Source: Granulicella sp. (GTDB lineage: Bacteria; Acidobacteriota; Terriglobia; Terriglobales; Acidobacteriaceae). Taken from it: a DNA stretch of 64,000 nucleotides. This document shows, piece by piece, positions 26,582 through 37,173 of this stretch. The translations under genes were made by a program, and so were the position numbers. The stretch is from NCBI GenBank assembly GCA_025357875.1, contig JANYLK010000225.1:38773-102772 (forward strand), read 5' to 3'. Numbering within the stretch: position 1 is the stretch's first letter; every line of letters starts with the position of its first letter. The notes below the pieces were generated by a model. It saw nothing but the letters and a program-made list of their open reading frames with translations. It was not told where the DNA came from and did no database searches.

Positions 26582-27225
26582 GGCGCAAGCTCCTATGCAG
26601 CACAATCTGGGTTGTGGCCCGTGAAGGCTGCAACTAGACATTACATTTCGCTCGCTGTCAAGAGAAAAAGGAGACAAAAGCTCGTGCAAGCGGCAAGTCT
26701 CGTATTTGCAACTCCCCTTCTACGAAACACACTGCAGATATCGTGGATTGACTCGGAGAACGGGTTCGGGCGAAACAAAGCAGGCATCTCGCTGATCTGA
26801 GCTGTCGCACCGATTGTTGTTCCTCTCAATCACTCCAAGAGCAAGGTCAGCTGGGTGGGGTGGCCTCATGCCACTGAAAGAGAAGTTGCAATACCTTGTT
26901 CCCGTTGCTGGAGCAATGCGTCCACCGATCCCTTCAGACTCATCACAATCGTCGATTTAGGTAAGGGTTACGTTTTGCAGGGGCAAGATCAACGCTATGG
27001 TGGAGCCCTTTGTCTTCCGGCAGCGCGAAATAAATCTCAATCTTGCATAGGGAGCAACCTCTCAATTGATCAAAAGTCTATTTCAATTAACGAAATATCG
27101 GTCCCTCGACAGTAATGACCCACTCATTGAAGAGCGGAAGTTGTTTCTCGCCTTAATGCTTGATCGGGCATCTGCAAGAAATGGTTCAGAATACCGCCAG
27201 CCGCCTGCTTCAGGTCGTGTCTCTC
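26582..27225. other. Intergenic region, no gene recognised
   Basis: 644 bases between the Kelch gene start and the 3' end of the kinase pseudogene. Short frames on both strands have no family features. The promoter of the Kelch gene should lie in the first 150 bases, but no clear -10/-35 pair stands out. The stretch is more AT-rich than its neighbours. Confidence 0.5.
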
Positions 27226-29825
27226 CTATAAGGCTCGTGCCTGTGCGAGCATCGCGCTGGCTTCTGGCTGAACGGGGTGGGCTGCCAATACCTTCAGGGA
27301 CTCGGCGATGGCGGCGGTGGCCAGTGCGTGGCGCTCGGCATTCTGGTGTGCGGAACCAGCCAGGCGCGCGAGACCAAGGTCGCAGCGACCGATCAGCATG
27401 GAGGCTGACATGACCCCTGGGTGCGTTGGCGCGTAGGTTTCTGCCAGCTTGCGCGCACGCTCAAAGTATCTTCGGCGCTCGTCAACCGGCAGCCTACGCT
27501 CTTGACCCAGTTGGAAATAGACCCACGCGAGGCCCGAGGACATTTCAATATCCTGCGGCACAGCGAGACGGACTGCCTCCAGGCCGGCGATACCCTCGGC
27601 AATCTTCTTGCGCCCTGACCCGCGCTTCCCTTCCGCAAGATCTAGTCTTCCTCTTAGTACAAGATCGTCTGCGTCGTCCCGTGTCAGTTGGTGATCGAAG
27701 GTTTTTTCATGAACATCGTTCGCCCTTGGCTCAACAGAGTTGGCCCTCGCGCCGGCAACATCGCCCTGCAGTAGAAGGAGGTCTGTAAGAAAGTTCTGCA
27801 ATTCCTTGCGTGCGCCATCTTCAAGCTGCATGTTGCTTTCAACGCTGGTTAGCGCGAGTGCATTGCGAAACGCCTGAACAGCCTCAGCGGAGCGCCCGGT
27901 GCGTATCAACACGGTTCCTCGAGCGATGAAGACGCGCTCTGCCATGGCTCGGGCGAGATCGTCCCATTTGTCCTTCGGGACCTCGGCACGGTATTGGTCT
28001 ATAAGGCTTTGAGATCGATCCAGCCATGGAACGGCACCCAATGGATCTCCAAGGTTCCAGTCGTCGCCATTGCCACAACGCAGGATGGCCAGTTGATACG
28101 CCAGCACCGACATCAGGAGGTATCCCTTTGCTGCTGCTCCGGGGGTTTGGAAGGGCTGACCGACTGCCCATGCCTCCTGCATCACTTGGTCTTCACGTAC
28201 CGCATCGCCGGTGTACACCCACACCCCGGAGTACTGCACCAGCTGCCGGACGACCCTTCGACGTTGCGACAGATCATTGGGGTGCTTCATAAACAGACCG
28301 CGTTCTATATCAAGTGCGCGCCGAAAGGAAGCTTCTGCACCGACCGCATCCCCTACACTGGGCTGCCCAGGCGTTGCCTGAACGCGTGCAGTTTGGTTAT
28401 ATCCTTGTGCCACATCGTGGGCCAGCGCTTCATTGTTTTTTGTCTCACTGTACATCGCGTCTAAATATTTTTTTGCATTCGTTAGGGCGAACTGCCGGAC
28501 ATGCAAGGTGCCAGGGATCTCCTCCAGCATGGTGTCCAAGTCGAAGACGTAGGAGTGTGCGATATCCTGCACATCTTTGAGTCGACCTTCAGCGACCTTT
28601 CTGGAACGCTCCGCCTTGATGGCCGAGTGAACTGCCAGACTGGTTGTCAGTGTCAGCAATGAAAACGCAATTGCCGTAGCCATAACGATGCCGCCGTGGC
28701 GAAGCAAGAACTTCCCTATGCGGTAGCGGAGTGAATCCGCATGCGCCAACACTGGCCGCTGCTCCAGATGTCGCGTCACATCGTCGGCAAAGGCAGCCAC
28801 CGTCGGATACCGACGCTGCGGTTCTTTGCGTAGAGCCTGCATGAGGATTGCGTCCAGATCGTTTTTGAATTTGTGTGATCCTGCCAAGGCCATGGTCTTG
28901 CTGGGAAGCACAGGATCGACCGACGTGATCATCCGCGCAGCCTCGAGTGGGGATGCGTCTTCGACCGGATACGGCAGGACACCGGTCAAAAAGACGATAG
29001 AGCAATGTGGCGAGCGAGAACACGTCGCTAGACACGCTGAGCGCCTCGCCCCTGAGTTGCTCCTGGGCTGGCATAGCGCGGGGTCAGCAAGCGCGTCGTC
29101 TCTTCCGCTTGCAGGGTTGCACCGCCGCTTTCCGCGAGTACGCGCGCGATGCCGAAGTCCAGCAAACGAGGCTGCCCCTGAGCTGTAATGATTATGTTGG
29201 CGGGCTTGAGATCAAGATGCAGGATAAGTTGCTGATGCGCGGACTGCAGGATCTGCGCCACTTCAAGAAAGAGCAGCAGACAGGCTGTCGTATCGAGCTT
29301 CTGCTCGACGCAGAATCGGTCGATCGAGATGCCGTCGACATATTCGAGAACGAGATATGGCCGCCCATCCGGCGTAACGCCGCCGTCCAGCAGGCGGGCG
29401 ATGCCTGGATGCGAGAGTCGTGCCAGAATCTGACGTTCCTGTTGAAAGCGTTCTACCAGCCCTTGAGTGAAGAGGCTTTCCTGTAGAACCTTGATGGCAA
29501 CCTTGTGTTCATAGACTCCGTCCGCGCGTTCTGCGAGATAGACGGCCCCCATACCGCCTCGGCCAATCTCATTTAGTAGCCGGTAATTTCCCAGCAATGT
29601 GCCTGCGAGCGAGCGTCCATTCACCGCCTCGAAGACTTGATCGTGCCAGCCGTCGATCGCCAGGATTTTGCTAGCATTTTGCTCGTAGCCCAGCAGATTC
29701 AGGACTTCGGCCAGAAGTTCAGGATCCGCGATCTCTCGCTCTAAATAAGCCAGGCGGTCGCCAGTGGGAAGTGCTGTGGCCTATTTGACGTGCAATCTAA
29801 GCCTAGCCCAGCGTTCCGGATCCAT
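27226..29825 (-). pseudogene. Ser/Thr protein kinase with TPR domain, inactivated
   Basis: Remnant of an about 860-residue PknB-type kinase. ATG 29825 begins MDPERWARLRLHVK, then an in-frame TAG (29781-29783) interrupts before ATALPTGDRLAYLE. The kinase domain is otherwise recognisable: IGRGGMGAVYLAER, AIKVL, LHLDLKPANI (Arg of HRD is Leu), LLDFGIARVL. An extra base near 29062 breaks RYASP/EQLRGEALS, and an extra A in the 28988-28992 run breaks LLYRL/TGVLPYPVED. A membrane helix (GIVMATAIAFSLLTL) and TPR-like repeats follow in the third frame and are intact to 27226. Three lesions make function unlikely. Both indels are in short homopolymers, so assembly error should be excluded for those. 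Confidence 0.85.
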
Positions 29826-30442
29826 GATCTAGACGTTCCCCACTTCCAATTTCGGAATCGTACCACGCTAAGCTGGTGGTACGACTACCCTGGCAAACAA
29901 GCCACGGAGCATCCTGCGCAGGGTTCATCCACGGCAAGGGCACACCGGTAGACCTTGCCGCGGGTGAGAAGTGGTGCACGGCCGCAACTGTGGACTTTGG
30001 CGCCACGATTGAAGGCGCCGATCCTTACGGGCTGGGCACAGGCATCAAGGCGTGGGATTCCAAAACGCAGGGATGTGCCGCTTGCGGCGAGTCTGACCGG
30101 CGGATGCCCGTCATCCATTACAAGACTGCTCAGCAGGCGGCCCGGGATGGGTAGGGATGTCCGCCCAGGATTACACCCCGGGTGGTTGGAATCAGGGTCC
30201 TGGACCCGCACCATTTAGGGCACTCCACTGATTTCCCAATGGGCAGCAGAGATCTATATCTGAATGCAGGCTCCTCGAAGGCGGAGTGCGGCAAGACAAG
30301 ATGTGGGAGCTGCGCCAAGGCAGTAACAAAGGTTGCGCATCACACCAGCGTCCGGCCAGGTCGGAGGCTGGCGAAGTAAAGAATAAGGCCCAATCCGCAA
30401 CAGGAGCGGACCTCGCCCGAATATCGATGGAGCATCACTTGA
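29826..30442. other. Region upstream of kinase pseudogene, no gene recognised
   Basis: 617 bases between the kinase pseudogene and the recombinase remnant. Frames on both strands show no family motif. The N-terminal part of the recombinase should lie here if present, but I cannot find its core-binding domain. Confidence 0.45.
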
Positions 30443-30937
30443 ACCAAGTCAACCCGACCGCCCTTACTCCCGTACACCCACGTCACGGAGCAATACACCG
30501 GCTGCTGGTCCCAGGTGCATCTGGACCGTCGCGCCATCGAGCTTTCAAAGACCATGAATGGATCCGACCGCAGCGTCGACTTCAATGTCGATGCCATTGC
30601 TGCAATCACGTCTTTGAAGCGGCCAGGCCGGAAAGCCGCGGATCATATCGTCCCACGTGAAGGCGCAACCTTCTCCACACGCTCTTGGTTCGAGCCCTGC
30701 TTGGAAGAGGCAAAGATCACGGGGTTCCTTTGGCACTGCAACCGCCACACGTTCTGTTCATGCTTGGCGATGGCGGGAACATCCACGAAGGACATCCAGA
30801 TGGCAGCAGGCCACAAGGGGATAGCCATGGCCGCACGCTATAGCCACCTGTCTCCCAAACACACGGCGTCCGTCGTTGAGCTGATTGGGAGAATTGGATC
30901 GGCCAAGGCAAAGCGGGTATCTCGCAGTTCTAGTTAG
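30443..30937 (+). pseudogene. Tyrosine recombinase (phage-type integrase) remnant
   Basis: C-terminal catalytic part of a tyrosine recombinase. Seen are SQVHLDRRAIELSKTMNGS, then WHCNRHTFCSCLAMAG with the His-x-x-Arg region, then GHKGIAMAARYSHLSP with the nucleophile Tyr. Upstream the frame reads HVTEQYTGCW where TGMRLTEQY is usual, so the first catalytic Arg is lost, and a stop lies at 30440. The N-terminal DNA-binding domains are missing. It ends about 110 bases from the 3' end of tRNA-Leu, the classic position of an island integrase. Confidence 0.75.
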
Positions 30938-31045
30938 GAAAACCAACATGCACCAGAACATGCACCGGACCCGATTGCACACTAAAAGGTCTCTCGAAAC
31001 CGAGAGGCCTATTTATTTGTATCCACTTTGTATCTATATGTTATC

Positions 31046-31134
31046 TGGTGCCCGGAGGGGGACTTGAACCCCCACGACCGTTTATGGTCTGCGGATTTTA
31101 AGTCCGCTGTGTCTGCCGATTTCACCATCCGGGC
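31046..31134 (-). tRNA. tRNA-Leu (anticodon UAA)
   Basis: The minus strand folds as a long-variable-arm tRNA: acceptor GCCCGGA pairs with the 3' TCCGGGC, the discriminator is A, and CCA is encoded (31046-31048). The anticodon stem GCGGA/TCCGC encloses CTTAAAA, giving anticodon TAA. The variable arm is about 15 bases, and the T arm GGGGGTTCAAGTCCCCC is perfect. Length without CCA is 86 bases. It decodes UUA. A recombinase remnant lies just beyond its 3' end. Confidence 0.95.
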
Positions 31135-31216
31135 ATCGCGATTGCCTTTCACATCCTATCCCACCACGTATGACTGAGGCGGGCCGTGCGAGGTTGATGG
31201 GTTGTCGCGCCGCCAC

Positions 31217-33580
31217 TTATCGCACGGGATACAACGCCCGATACATCTCCCGATTACGCAAAATTGCCTGAACGTATTCCCGAGTCTCGGTGTAGGGAAT
31301 GGATTCGACAAACTCAGGGACATCTTTGTAGTCGTTGCTCGCGAGCCATTGCCTCACTGGTGTGTCGCCGGCGTTGTAGGCCGCAAGAGCGTACTCGACC
31401 TGGCCTCCGAAGCGATCCAGCACCTGCTTCAGATTCATCGTCCCTAATTGCAGATTCATTGAAGGATCCAGGAGCTGTCTTACATCGAAATGCTTAATCG
31501 CATGCTTCTTCGCCATTGATTTTCCAACGGACGGCAACAGCTGCATCAGCCCATACGCATTTGCATGGCTAATCGCACCAGCATTGAACTCCGACTCTTG
31601 CCGGATCAGCGAGGCGACAAGATATGGGTCCAGTGCATTATTCCCCGCGCCGGCCACCAGCTCCCTCCAGTACGGTTGCGGAAACAGCAGATGCCAATAG
31701 ATATCGGGCACTCGACTCATCGGCTGCGTGTAGAACGAGACGCCGCTGTGCTTCATCGACTGTAGCGCGCGCGTGTATTCGCCATAGGATACGTAGATCT
31801 CCGCCTGCGCCAGCGCACCCCATTCATTCGAGGTCGGACTCGCACGAATCTCCGGCCCAATGTACTCATTGAGGGCGGCGTTCGCCAGTAGCCGCGCTTT
31901 GATCAGATGAACATCGTTCTCAGGAAGCTCGCCGGTCAACACCGGCTGCGGCCCCTTTTGGGCCGCACTGAGAGCCGCAGCCGGCGCCGTGGCAGGCTGC
32001 GTACCCAGCACCGCAAGCCTCTGCCTGGCCAGATTCGCATAGTAGTAATCCGGGTAGATATCGGACAGCCTGCGATAGTAATTCACTGCCTGCGGGAAGT
32101 TATGTTCCTCCTCCTCGTAGATCCGTCCGCGCCAGTACAACGCATCGGGAACCTCGCTGCCTCCCGCGTAGCGTTCAACCTGCTCATCCATCAGCCGCGC
32201 TGCTTCGGAGTAGTTGCGAGTTCGGTAGTTTAGCCACGCGGCCCGCCAGTGTGACGACGGGGCGTACATACTGCTCGGGAACATCGTCACCAGTGTTGCG
32301 TAGTGATAGATTGCCTGCTTCGGGTCACTCTTCAGCAGATACATGTTGCCGCCTGAGTACAGAGCTTCTTCCAGCCAACGGCTGTGCGGAAAGCGTTGCA
32401 CCATCTGCGCGAGCAGGCCATCATGGCCAGCCCGATCGTCTTCGTTCCGCGAAAGCTCTGCCAGCATATATAGCTTCAGCGCCGCAGTATCGTCACCCGT
32501 TTCGGGAAGTTTTTCAATGTCGCGCCGGCTCAGGTGCTTCAGCTTGAAGTCGCACACCGCCGCGTAGATGGAGAGTGCGTCGCGATCGGCAGCGCTCAAT
32601 TGTGGGTTATTTTTACCGATAGCGTTGTACTCGACGCTTGCCTCGCCATATCGTTTTGCATTGAACAATACGTCTGCATGAATCTTGCGCTCTCCCGCGC
32701 TCAACGGTAGGCCCATTGCCTGCAACTGTGTGGCGGCCTGGGTTGCTTCATTCGTCAACGGCTTCGTCGCGTACAGGCTGCGGAATATTGACGCCGCATG
32801 TGCCGTGTCTCCCTCGAGTTGATAGGCTCGCGCCAGATCATATTGGAAATCCGTCTCGTTGGATTGGGAAGTATTCAAGAAAGGTTCGAGCACACCAAGC
32901 GCACCTTTCGCATCTGCCTGCTGGAGATGCGCATTCGCCAGCAGCACAGGCGCAGTGCCTGCGAAGATGCTGTCAGGATAATGATCGGCGAAATGATCTA
33001 ACAGCGCGTAAGCATCTCCCCCCCGGCCTGCCTGGATCGCCGTCTGTGCGCCAAGGTAGTCTGCATAATCGTCCAGCGCTTCGCCCGCGCGTTTTGCCTG
33101 AATGAAATCGGTCGTCGCTTCTCCGAATCGATGGTCCAGCATGTACGCATGTCCCAGCGCAAGATACGCTGCTGCAGCACCCTCCCCGGGATGGTTCTGC
33201 GCGTAGCTGAGCACTCCGCCGTAAGCGGCCGCGGAGCGTGTCGCCGCCAGCTGCTGAGCCATAGGCCGCAATTGGGTAGATGCCATAAACGCACTCGTAA
33301 GCTTGATGCTGCGCGCCGTCGGCGCCTTGGTCTTATTGTGCTTGCCAAGATTCGCCTTGGTGGAGGCGCGGGAAGACTTTCTGCCCGCGGTCGTTCCCGC
33401 CTTATGGATTACAAGAGCCGCTGCCTTCTTTGCAACTGACTTCTTCTTTTTCGACGACGCGGATGCAGCAGACGCGGTCGGACTCGCCCCATCAGGCGTC
33501 TTCGCGGCAAGTCTGTCGCCAGTCCACAGCAGACAAATTAATACCGCAGCTGCTTGATACAAAAACCTTCTGTCCAGCAT
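31217..33580 (-). CDS. Soluble lytic transglycosylase (SLT) with TPR-like scaffold
   Basis: 787-residue exported murein hydrolase of the Slt70 type. ATG 33580 (MLDRRFLYQAAAVLIC) gives a signal sequence; GGAG lies nine bases upstream. A Lys/Ala/Ser-rich linker at about 35-95 is followed by helical TPR-like repeats at about 100-600, including SKYPDSIFAGTAPVLLANAH-type units. The C-terminal SLT domain has the catalytic Glu662 in SLIRQESEFN, then AYGLMQLLPSVGK and ALAAYNAG. It cleaves MurNAc-GlcNAc bonds with 1,6-anhydro formation. It is divergent from the ECF sigma gene. Confidence 0.92.
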   Translation of the reverse strand: MLDRRFLYQAAAVLICLLWTGDRLAAKTPDGASPTASAASASSKKKKSVAKKAAALVIHKAGTTAGRKSSRASTKANLGKHNKTKAPTARSIKLTSAFMASTQLRPMAQQLAATRSAAAYGGVLSYAQNHPGEGAAAAYLALGHAYMLDHRFGEATTDFIQAKRAGEALDDYADYLGAQTAIQAGRGGDAYALLDHFADHYPDSIFAGTAPVLLANAHLQQADAKGALGVLEPFLNTSQSNETDFQYDLARAYQLEGDTAHAASIFRSLYATKPLTNEATQAATQLQAMGLPLSAGERKIHADVLFNAKRYGEASVEYNAIGKNNPQLSAADRDALSIYAAVCDFKLKHLSRRDIEKLPETGDDTAALKLYMLAELSRNEDDRAGHDGLLAQMVQRFPHSRWLEEALYSGGNMYLLKSDPKQAIYHYATLVTMFPSSMYAPSSHWRAAWLNYRTRNYSEAARLMDEQVERYAGGSEVPDALYWRGRIYEEEEHNFPQAVNYYRRLSDIYPDYYYANLARQRLAVLGTQPATAPAAALSAAQKGPQPVLTGELPENDVHLIKARLLANAALNEYIGPEIRASPTSNEWGALAQAEIYVSYGEYTRALQSMKHSGVSFYTQPMSRVPDIYWHLLFPQPYWRELVAGAGNNALDPYLVASLIRQESEFNAGAISHANAYGLMQLLPSVGKSMAKKHAIKHFDVRQLLDPSMNLQLGTMNLKQVLDRFGGQVEYALAAYNAGDTPVRQWLASNDYKDVPEFVESIPYTETREYVQAILRNREMYRALYPVR

Positions 33581-33869
33581 TTCGTCACACTCCAACCATT
33601 GGCCTGCTCGACCGCACTTGAACCAGCCAAAGCCCACACTACGACTTTAAAGCCGCGTCCGCACTTGCGCGCAGTCGTACTCCAGCGCGAACCACTTCAG
33701 ATACATCCGTCCACCATCCACGCAATGCCGACGACAGAATTGCAACTTCGCGTACATCGCCCATTGCCCACGCTATCGCAGCCAGTTACACTGAAACCAG
33801 CGAGAAGCCGTCCCAACGCTTGTCGCGGGTTCTGAGACAATTAGGTCTCCAATGAATTAGACGGGACAA

Positions 33870-34511
33870 GTGCAACTTTTACTTATGCCAGCCATCCAAT
33901 CCCCAGATACCGAAGAGATCCACCCCGACGTTGCGTTAGTAGCGCGTGCCAAGCAGGGTGACACAGCGGCGTTTGAACAACTGGTACGACAGTATGAACG
34001 TCAAATTTTTCGGGTAGCGCAGCACATCACCCAAAACCGCGAGGATGCAGAAGACATCACGCAGGATGCGTTTCTCAAAGCGTACGAGAAGCTGGAACAA
34101 TTTCAGGGCAACTCCAAATTCTCCACCTGGCTGGTACGAATCGCAGTCAACGAAAGTTTGATGCGCCTGCGTAAGCGTAAGACGAGCAAGACAGTCTCCA
34201 TGAACGAGGACGTTCAGACTGAAGATGGCTCTATACCGCGCGATTTCGCTGAGTGGAGACCCAACCCGGAGCAACTTTATGGTCAGAGCGAACTTGGCGA
34301 CATCCTGCGCAAGACCATACAGGGCCTTCCTCCGGGCTTCCGCACTGTTTTCACCTTGCGTGACGTTGAAAACCTGTCTACCGAAGAGACAGCCGAGGCA
34401 CTTGGATTGAGCGTACCCGCGGTCAAATCGAGATTGTTACGCGCCCGCCTGCAACTGCGCGAGCGGCTCAGCCGCTACTTTAAGCAGAAAAACTTAGAGG
34501 CAAATTCGTGA
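33870..34511 (+). CDS. ECF-family RNA polymerase sigma factor
   Basis: 213-residue sigma-70 family protein of the RpoE/ECF type. Region 2 is at about 25-95 (FEQLVRQYERQIFRVAQHI, DAEDITQDAFLKAYEKL, FSTWLVRIAVN). Region 4 is at about 145-205 (GFRTVFTLRDVENLSTEETAEALG, VKSRLLRARL). GTG 33870, with GGGA just upstream, is taken as the start; ATG 33885 is possible but has no ribosome site. The stop overlaps the start of the anti-sigma gene. It probably governs an envelope-stress response, but no autoregulated promoter could be picked out. Confidence 0.92.
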   Translation: MQLLLMPAIQSPDTEEIHPDVALVARAKQGDTAAFEQLVRQYERQIFRVAQHITQNREDAEDITQDAFLKAYEKLEQFQGNSKFSTWLVRIAVNESLMRLRKRKTSKTVSMNEDVQTEDGSIPRDFAEWRPNPEQLYGQSELGDILRKTIQGLPPGFRTVFTLRDVENLSTEETAEALGLSVPAVKSRLLRARLQLRERLSRYFKQKNLEANS

Positions 34512-34744
34512 CCTGCACCGATTTTCTATCGCAACTTACCGACTACTTCGATGGCAAAGTCGACCCCCAACTGCTCGCCGAAGTGCAGGCCCACATCCGC
34601 GAATGCCGTCACTGCGAGGTCGTCCTGGACACCACTCGCCAGACGATTGCGATCTATCGCGAAAATGAGATTTACGAATTTCCCGCTGATCTCCGCGAGC
34701 GCCTGCATGCTGCCATCATGAAGAAGTGCAACTCTGCCCGGTAG
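34508..34744 (+). CDS. Small zinc-finger anti-sigma factor
   Basis: 78-residue protein of the anti-sigma zinc-finger (ZAS) class, overlapping the sigma gene by four bases (GTGA). The His-x3-Cys-x2-Cys motif is HIRECRHC at about 29-36, and an upstream Cys is at position 3. It has no membrane helix, so it should be a cytosolic regulator that binds its cognate sigma factor, with release by redox or other signals. Confidence 0.85.
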   Translation: MTCTDFLSQLTDYFDGKVDPQLLAEVQAHIRECRHCEVVLDTTRQTIAIYRENEIYEFPADLRERLHAAIMKKCNSAR

Positions 34745-34771
34745 CCGTGCGGCCGATGGCTTCGTAAGCCG

Positions 34772-35332
34772 CTAATAAATCCCAGGCACAAGCCGCTTCG
34801 TCACTCTGCTGTATTCCACATATTCCGCCCCAAACGCCTCCCCGAGCGCACGTTCTTCCACGTGGATGCGATAGAGCAGCGCAACCGTTGTTGGCACAAG
34901 CACGGTCGCCAATCCAAGCCAGTTCCGTGTGTGCAGCCCGTCCGCAGCAAAGATCACAAGTAGACCCGTGTAGGACGGATGTCGCACAAGCCGGAACAAC
35001 CCCGTCTTCTGGACTTTCTGGTTCATGCGAATTGCTACGTTTGCACTAAACGATCTGCCCAGCGTCACGATAGCCGTCCACCGAATGGTAAGTCCTGCAA
35101 GAAACAGCCATAGACTCGCTGTGCGCACCCAGTGCGCGCCGCCAAATATCGTCTGCGGCTGAGTTGCGCCGATCCAGGTCGCAAGGCTAAGCGCCGCGAA
35201 GATGACCGGCCATAGAATCAGCAGGGAACCTCCGTCGCTTACCGTACCACCGCCGCGCCGGGTCCGCGTGACGATCAGGATCAGGACCTCGGAAGCGGTC
35301 CAGCCTCCAAGAAGCACATCCCAAAGTGTCAT
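34772..35332 (-). CDS. Isoprenylcysteine carboxyl methyltransferase-like membrane protein
   Basis: 186-residue inner-membrane protein of the ICMT/PEMT-like family. Four or five hydrophobic helices are followed by the SAM-binding segment LVRHPSYTGLLVIFAADGL, then VPTTVALLYRIHVEERALGEAFGAEYVEYSR near the C-terminus. The RHP-x-Y and E-E-x2-L motifs are those of the family. Bacterial members have few known substrates. It is convergent with the anti-sigma gene and divergent from the GH39 gene. Confidence 0.85.
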   Translation of the reverse strand: MTLWDVLLGGWTASEVLILIVTRTRRGGGTVSDGGSLLILWPVIFAALSLATWIGATQPQTIFGGAHWVRTASLWLFLAGLTIRWTAIVTLGRSFSANVAIRMNQKVQKTGLFRLVRHPSYTGLLVIFAADGLHTRNWLGLATVLVPTTVALLYRIHVEERALGEAFGAEYVEYSRVTKRLVPGIY

Positions 35333-35467
35333 TGCACCTTTTGCCTCCGCCGCAAGCTTATCTCATGGCAGCCCTGAGCGAGAGTTTGTTACGCGTAGGT
35401 AGAACAGTACGGTTGAAACACGTCACCGCAGTCGAACTCAGGTCCACCCTCAGAGGCTAAAGCATCC

Positions 35468-37171
35468 ATGCGCATCCTTGCTACCGTTCTCCTCGCAGTC
35501 ATCTCACACGGATGTGCCGCGCAAACCCCTGCGGGACCAGCGGCCCCCGCGCAGGTATCCGTTCAGGTTAACCTCGCCAAATCCCAAGGCCCATATAAAC
35601 CCATCGGATCGTGGTTTGGCTACGATGAATCGAACTTGACCACCACCCGGAACGGGCGCCAACTTCTCCGCGAGATGCACGACCTTTCGCCCGTTCCCGT
35701 TTACGTCCGTGCGCATCATCTATTTACCTCGGGCGATGGAAGCGCACCGCTCAAGTGGTCCTCCAGCAACGTCTTCACGCTCGACGCTGCAGGCAAGCCG
35801 ATCTACGACTTCAAGATTCTCGACGGTATCTTCGACGCATACCGCGACGCCGGAGTCCGCCCCATGGTCGAACTGGGATTCATGCCCAAGGACCTTGCCA
35901 CCGGCACCGGACCCTACTACGTTCCCTATCCGAAGACGCTCGACGGCTCCGTGCAGACCCCGCCGAAGGACTATGCCATGTGGGGTGAACTGGTTCGTCG
36001 CGTCACCGAGCACCTCGTCCAGCGTTACAGCAAGGCCGAGGTCGCTACCTGGTACTTTGAAGTCTGGAACGAACCTGACATTGCATACTGGAAGGGCACT
36101 CCAGCCGGATATTTCAAGCTATACGACTACTCGGTCGCCGGCGTCCGCAAGGCACTGCCCAACGCCATCGTCGGCGGCCCTGCAACTACTGGCCCGGGCG
36201 GTGAGCGCGCTATCACGTTCCTCACCGACTTCCTCAATCACTGTGCCAACGACAAGAGCGCCGCAACCGGTAGTGCTGTGCCGCTCAATTTCATATCCTT
36301 CCATCCTAAGGGGAGTCCACGGCTGATTGCCGCCAGCCCAGATGCTCCAGCCCACGTCCGCATGGGGCTCTCCAACGAACTGAACGCCGCCGCAAACGGC
36401 TTCCGCACGGTCGCCGCATCAGCGAAGTATCACGATCTGCCTATCATCCTCTCCGAGGCCGATCCCGAAGGCTGCGCTGCCTGCTCCGCGAAAGAGAATC
36501 CGGCCAACGCCTACCGAAACGGGCCGCTCTATCCCAGCTACACCGCAGCAGCTATGAAAGCATTGCTGGATCTCGCGGCGGAGTCGAAGGTGAACCTGAT
36601 CGGCATGGTCACCTGGGCGTTCGAGTTTGAGGGCAAGCAGTACTTTGAAGGCTTCCGCACGCTTGCAACCAATAGCGTCGACAAACCCGTGCTAAACGTT
36701 TTCCGCATGGCGGGCTTGTTCTCGGGCGATCGCGTTGCCACCACCAGTTCCGCGCAGGTTCGGGTGGAGGAGATGGTGAAAGCGGGTGTCCGGTCGCAGG
36801 CTTCAGATGTAGACGCCTTTGCCACCAAGGCGGCCCATGAAGCCGCCGTAATGCTGTGGAACTACCACGATGACGACCTTCCTGCCGCCTCCGCTCCGGT
36901 AACAGTCACCATTACCGGATTTCCCGTCGGCGTCCACAAGGTTTTGCTCGAGCACTACCGCATCGACGACACCCACTCCAACGCGTTCACCGCCTGGAAG
37001 GCGATGGGATCGCCGCAGGATCCCACGCCGGAGCAGTACGCTCAGCTTAAAGCCTCAGGGCAACTCCAGACCATTACGTCGCCCGAATGGCTGGATATCA
37101 CTGCCGGTTCTCTGACCTTAGCAATCGATCTGCCCCGCCAAGCTACTTCGCTGCTGCATCTCCAGTGGTGA
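35468..37171 (+). CDS. GH39-family glycosidase (beta-xylosidase type), exported
   Basis: 567-residue clan GH-A glycosidase. A hydrophobic N-terminus (MRILATVLLAVISHG) with AAQ suggests export. Substrate-pocket text includes GSWFGYDE, HDLSPVPVYVRAHH and VELGFMP. The acid/base is Glu202 in WYFEVWNEPDIAYW; the nucleophile is probably Glu330 in LPIILSEAD. A beta-sandwich region ends the protein. It would release xylose or related sugars from plant polymers. A convergent GH13-like gene abuts it by two bases. Confidence 0.85.
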   Translation: MRILATVLLAVISHGCAAQTPAGPAAPAQVSVQVNLAKSQGPYKPIGSWFGYDESNLTTTRNGRQLLREMHDLSPVPVYVRAHHLFTSGDGSAPLKWSSSNVFTLDAAGKPIYDFKILDGIFDAYRDAGVRPMVELGFMPKDLATGTGPYYVPYPKTLDGSVQTPPKDYAMWGELVRRVTEHLVQRYSKAEVATWYFEVWNEPDIAYWKGTPAGYFKLYDYSVAGVRKALPNAIVGGPATTGPGGERAITFLTDFLNHCANDKSAATGSAVPLNFISFHPKGSPRLIAASPDAPAHVRMGLSNELNAAANGFRTVAASAKYHDLPIILSEADPEGCAACSAKENPANAYRNGPLYPSYTAAAMKALLDLAAESKVNLIGMVTWAFEFEGKQYFEGFRTLATNSVDKPVLNVFRMAGLFSGDRVATTSSAQVRVEEMVKAGVRSQASDVDAFATKAAHEAAVMLWNYHDDDLPAASAPVTVTITGFPVGVHKVLLEHYRIDDTHSNAFTAWKAMGSPQDPTPEQYAQLKASGQLQTITSPEWLDITAGSLTLAIDLPRQATSLLHLQW

Positions 37172-37173
37172 CT

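Noticed and set aside
29826..30214. Overlapping 90-110-residue frames as genes
   Set aside because: Frames on both strands have no family motif, no clear ribosome site and Arg/Pro-rich shadow composition.
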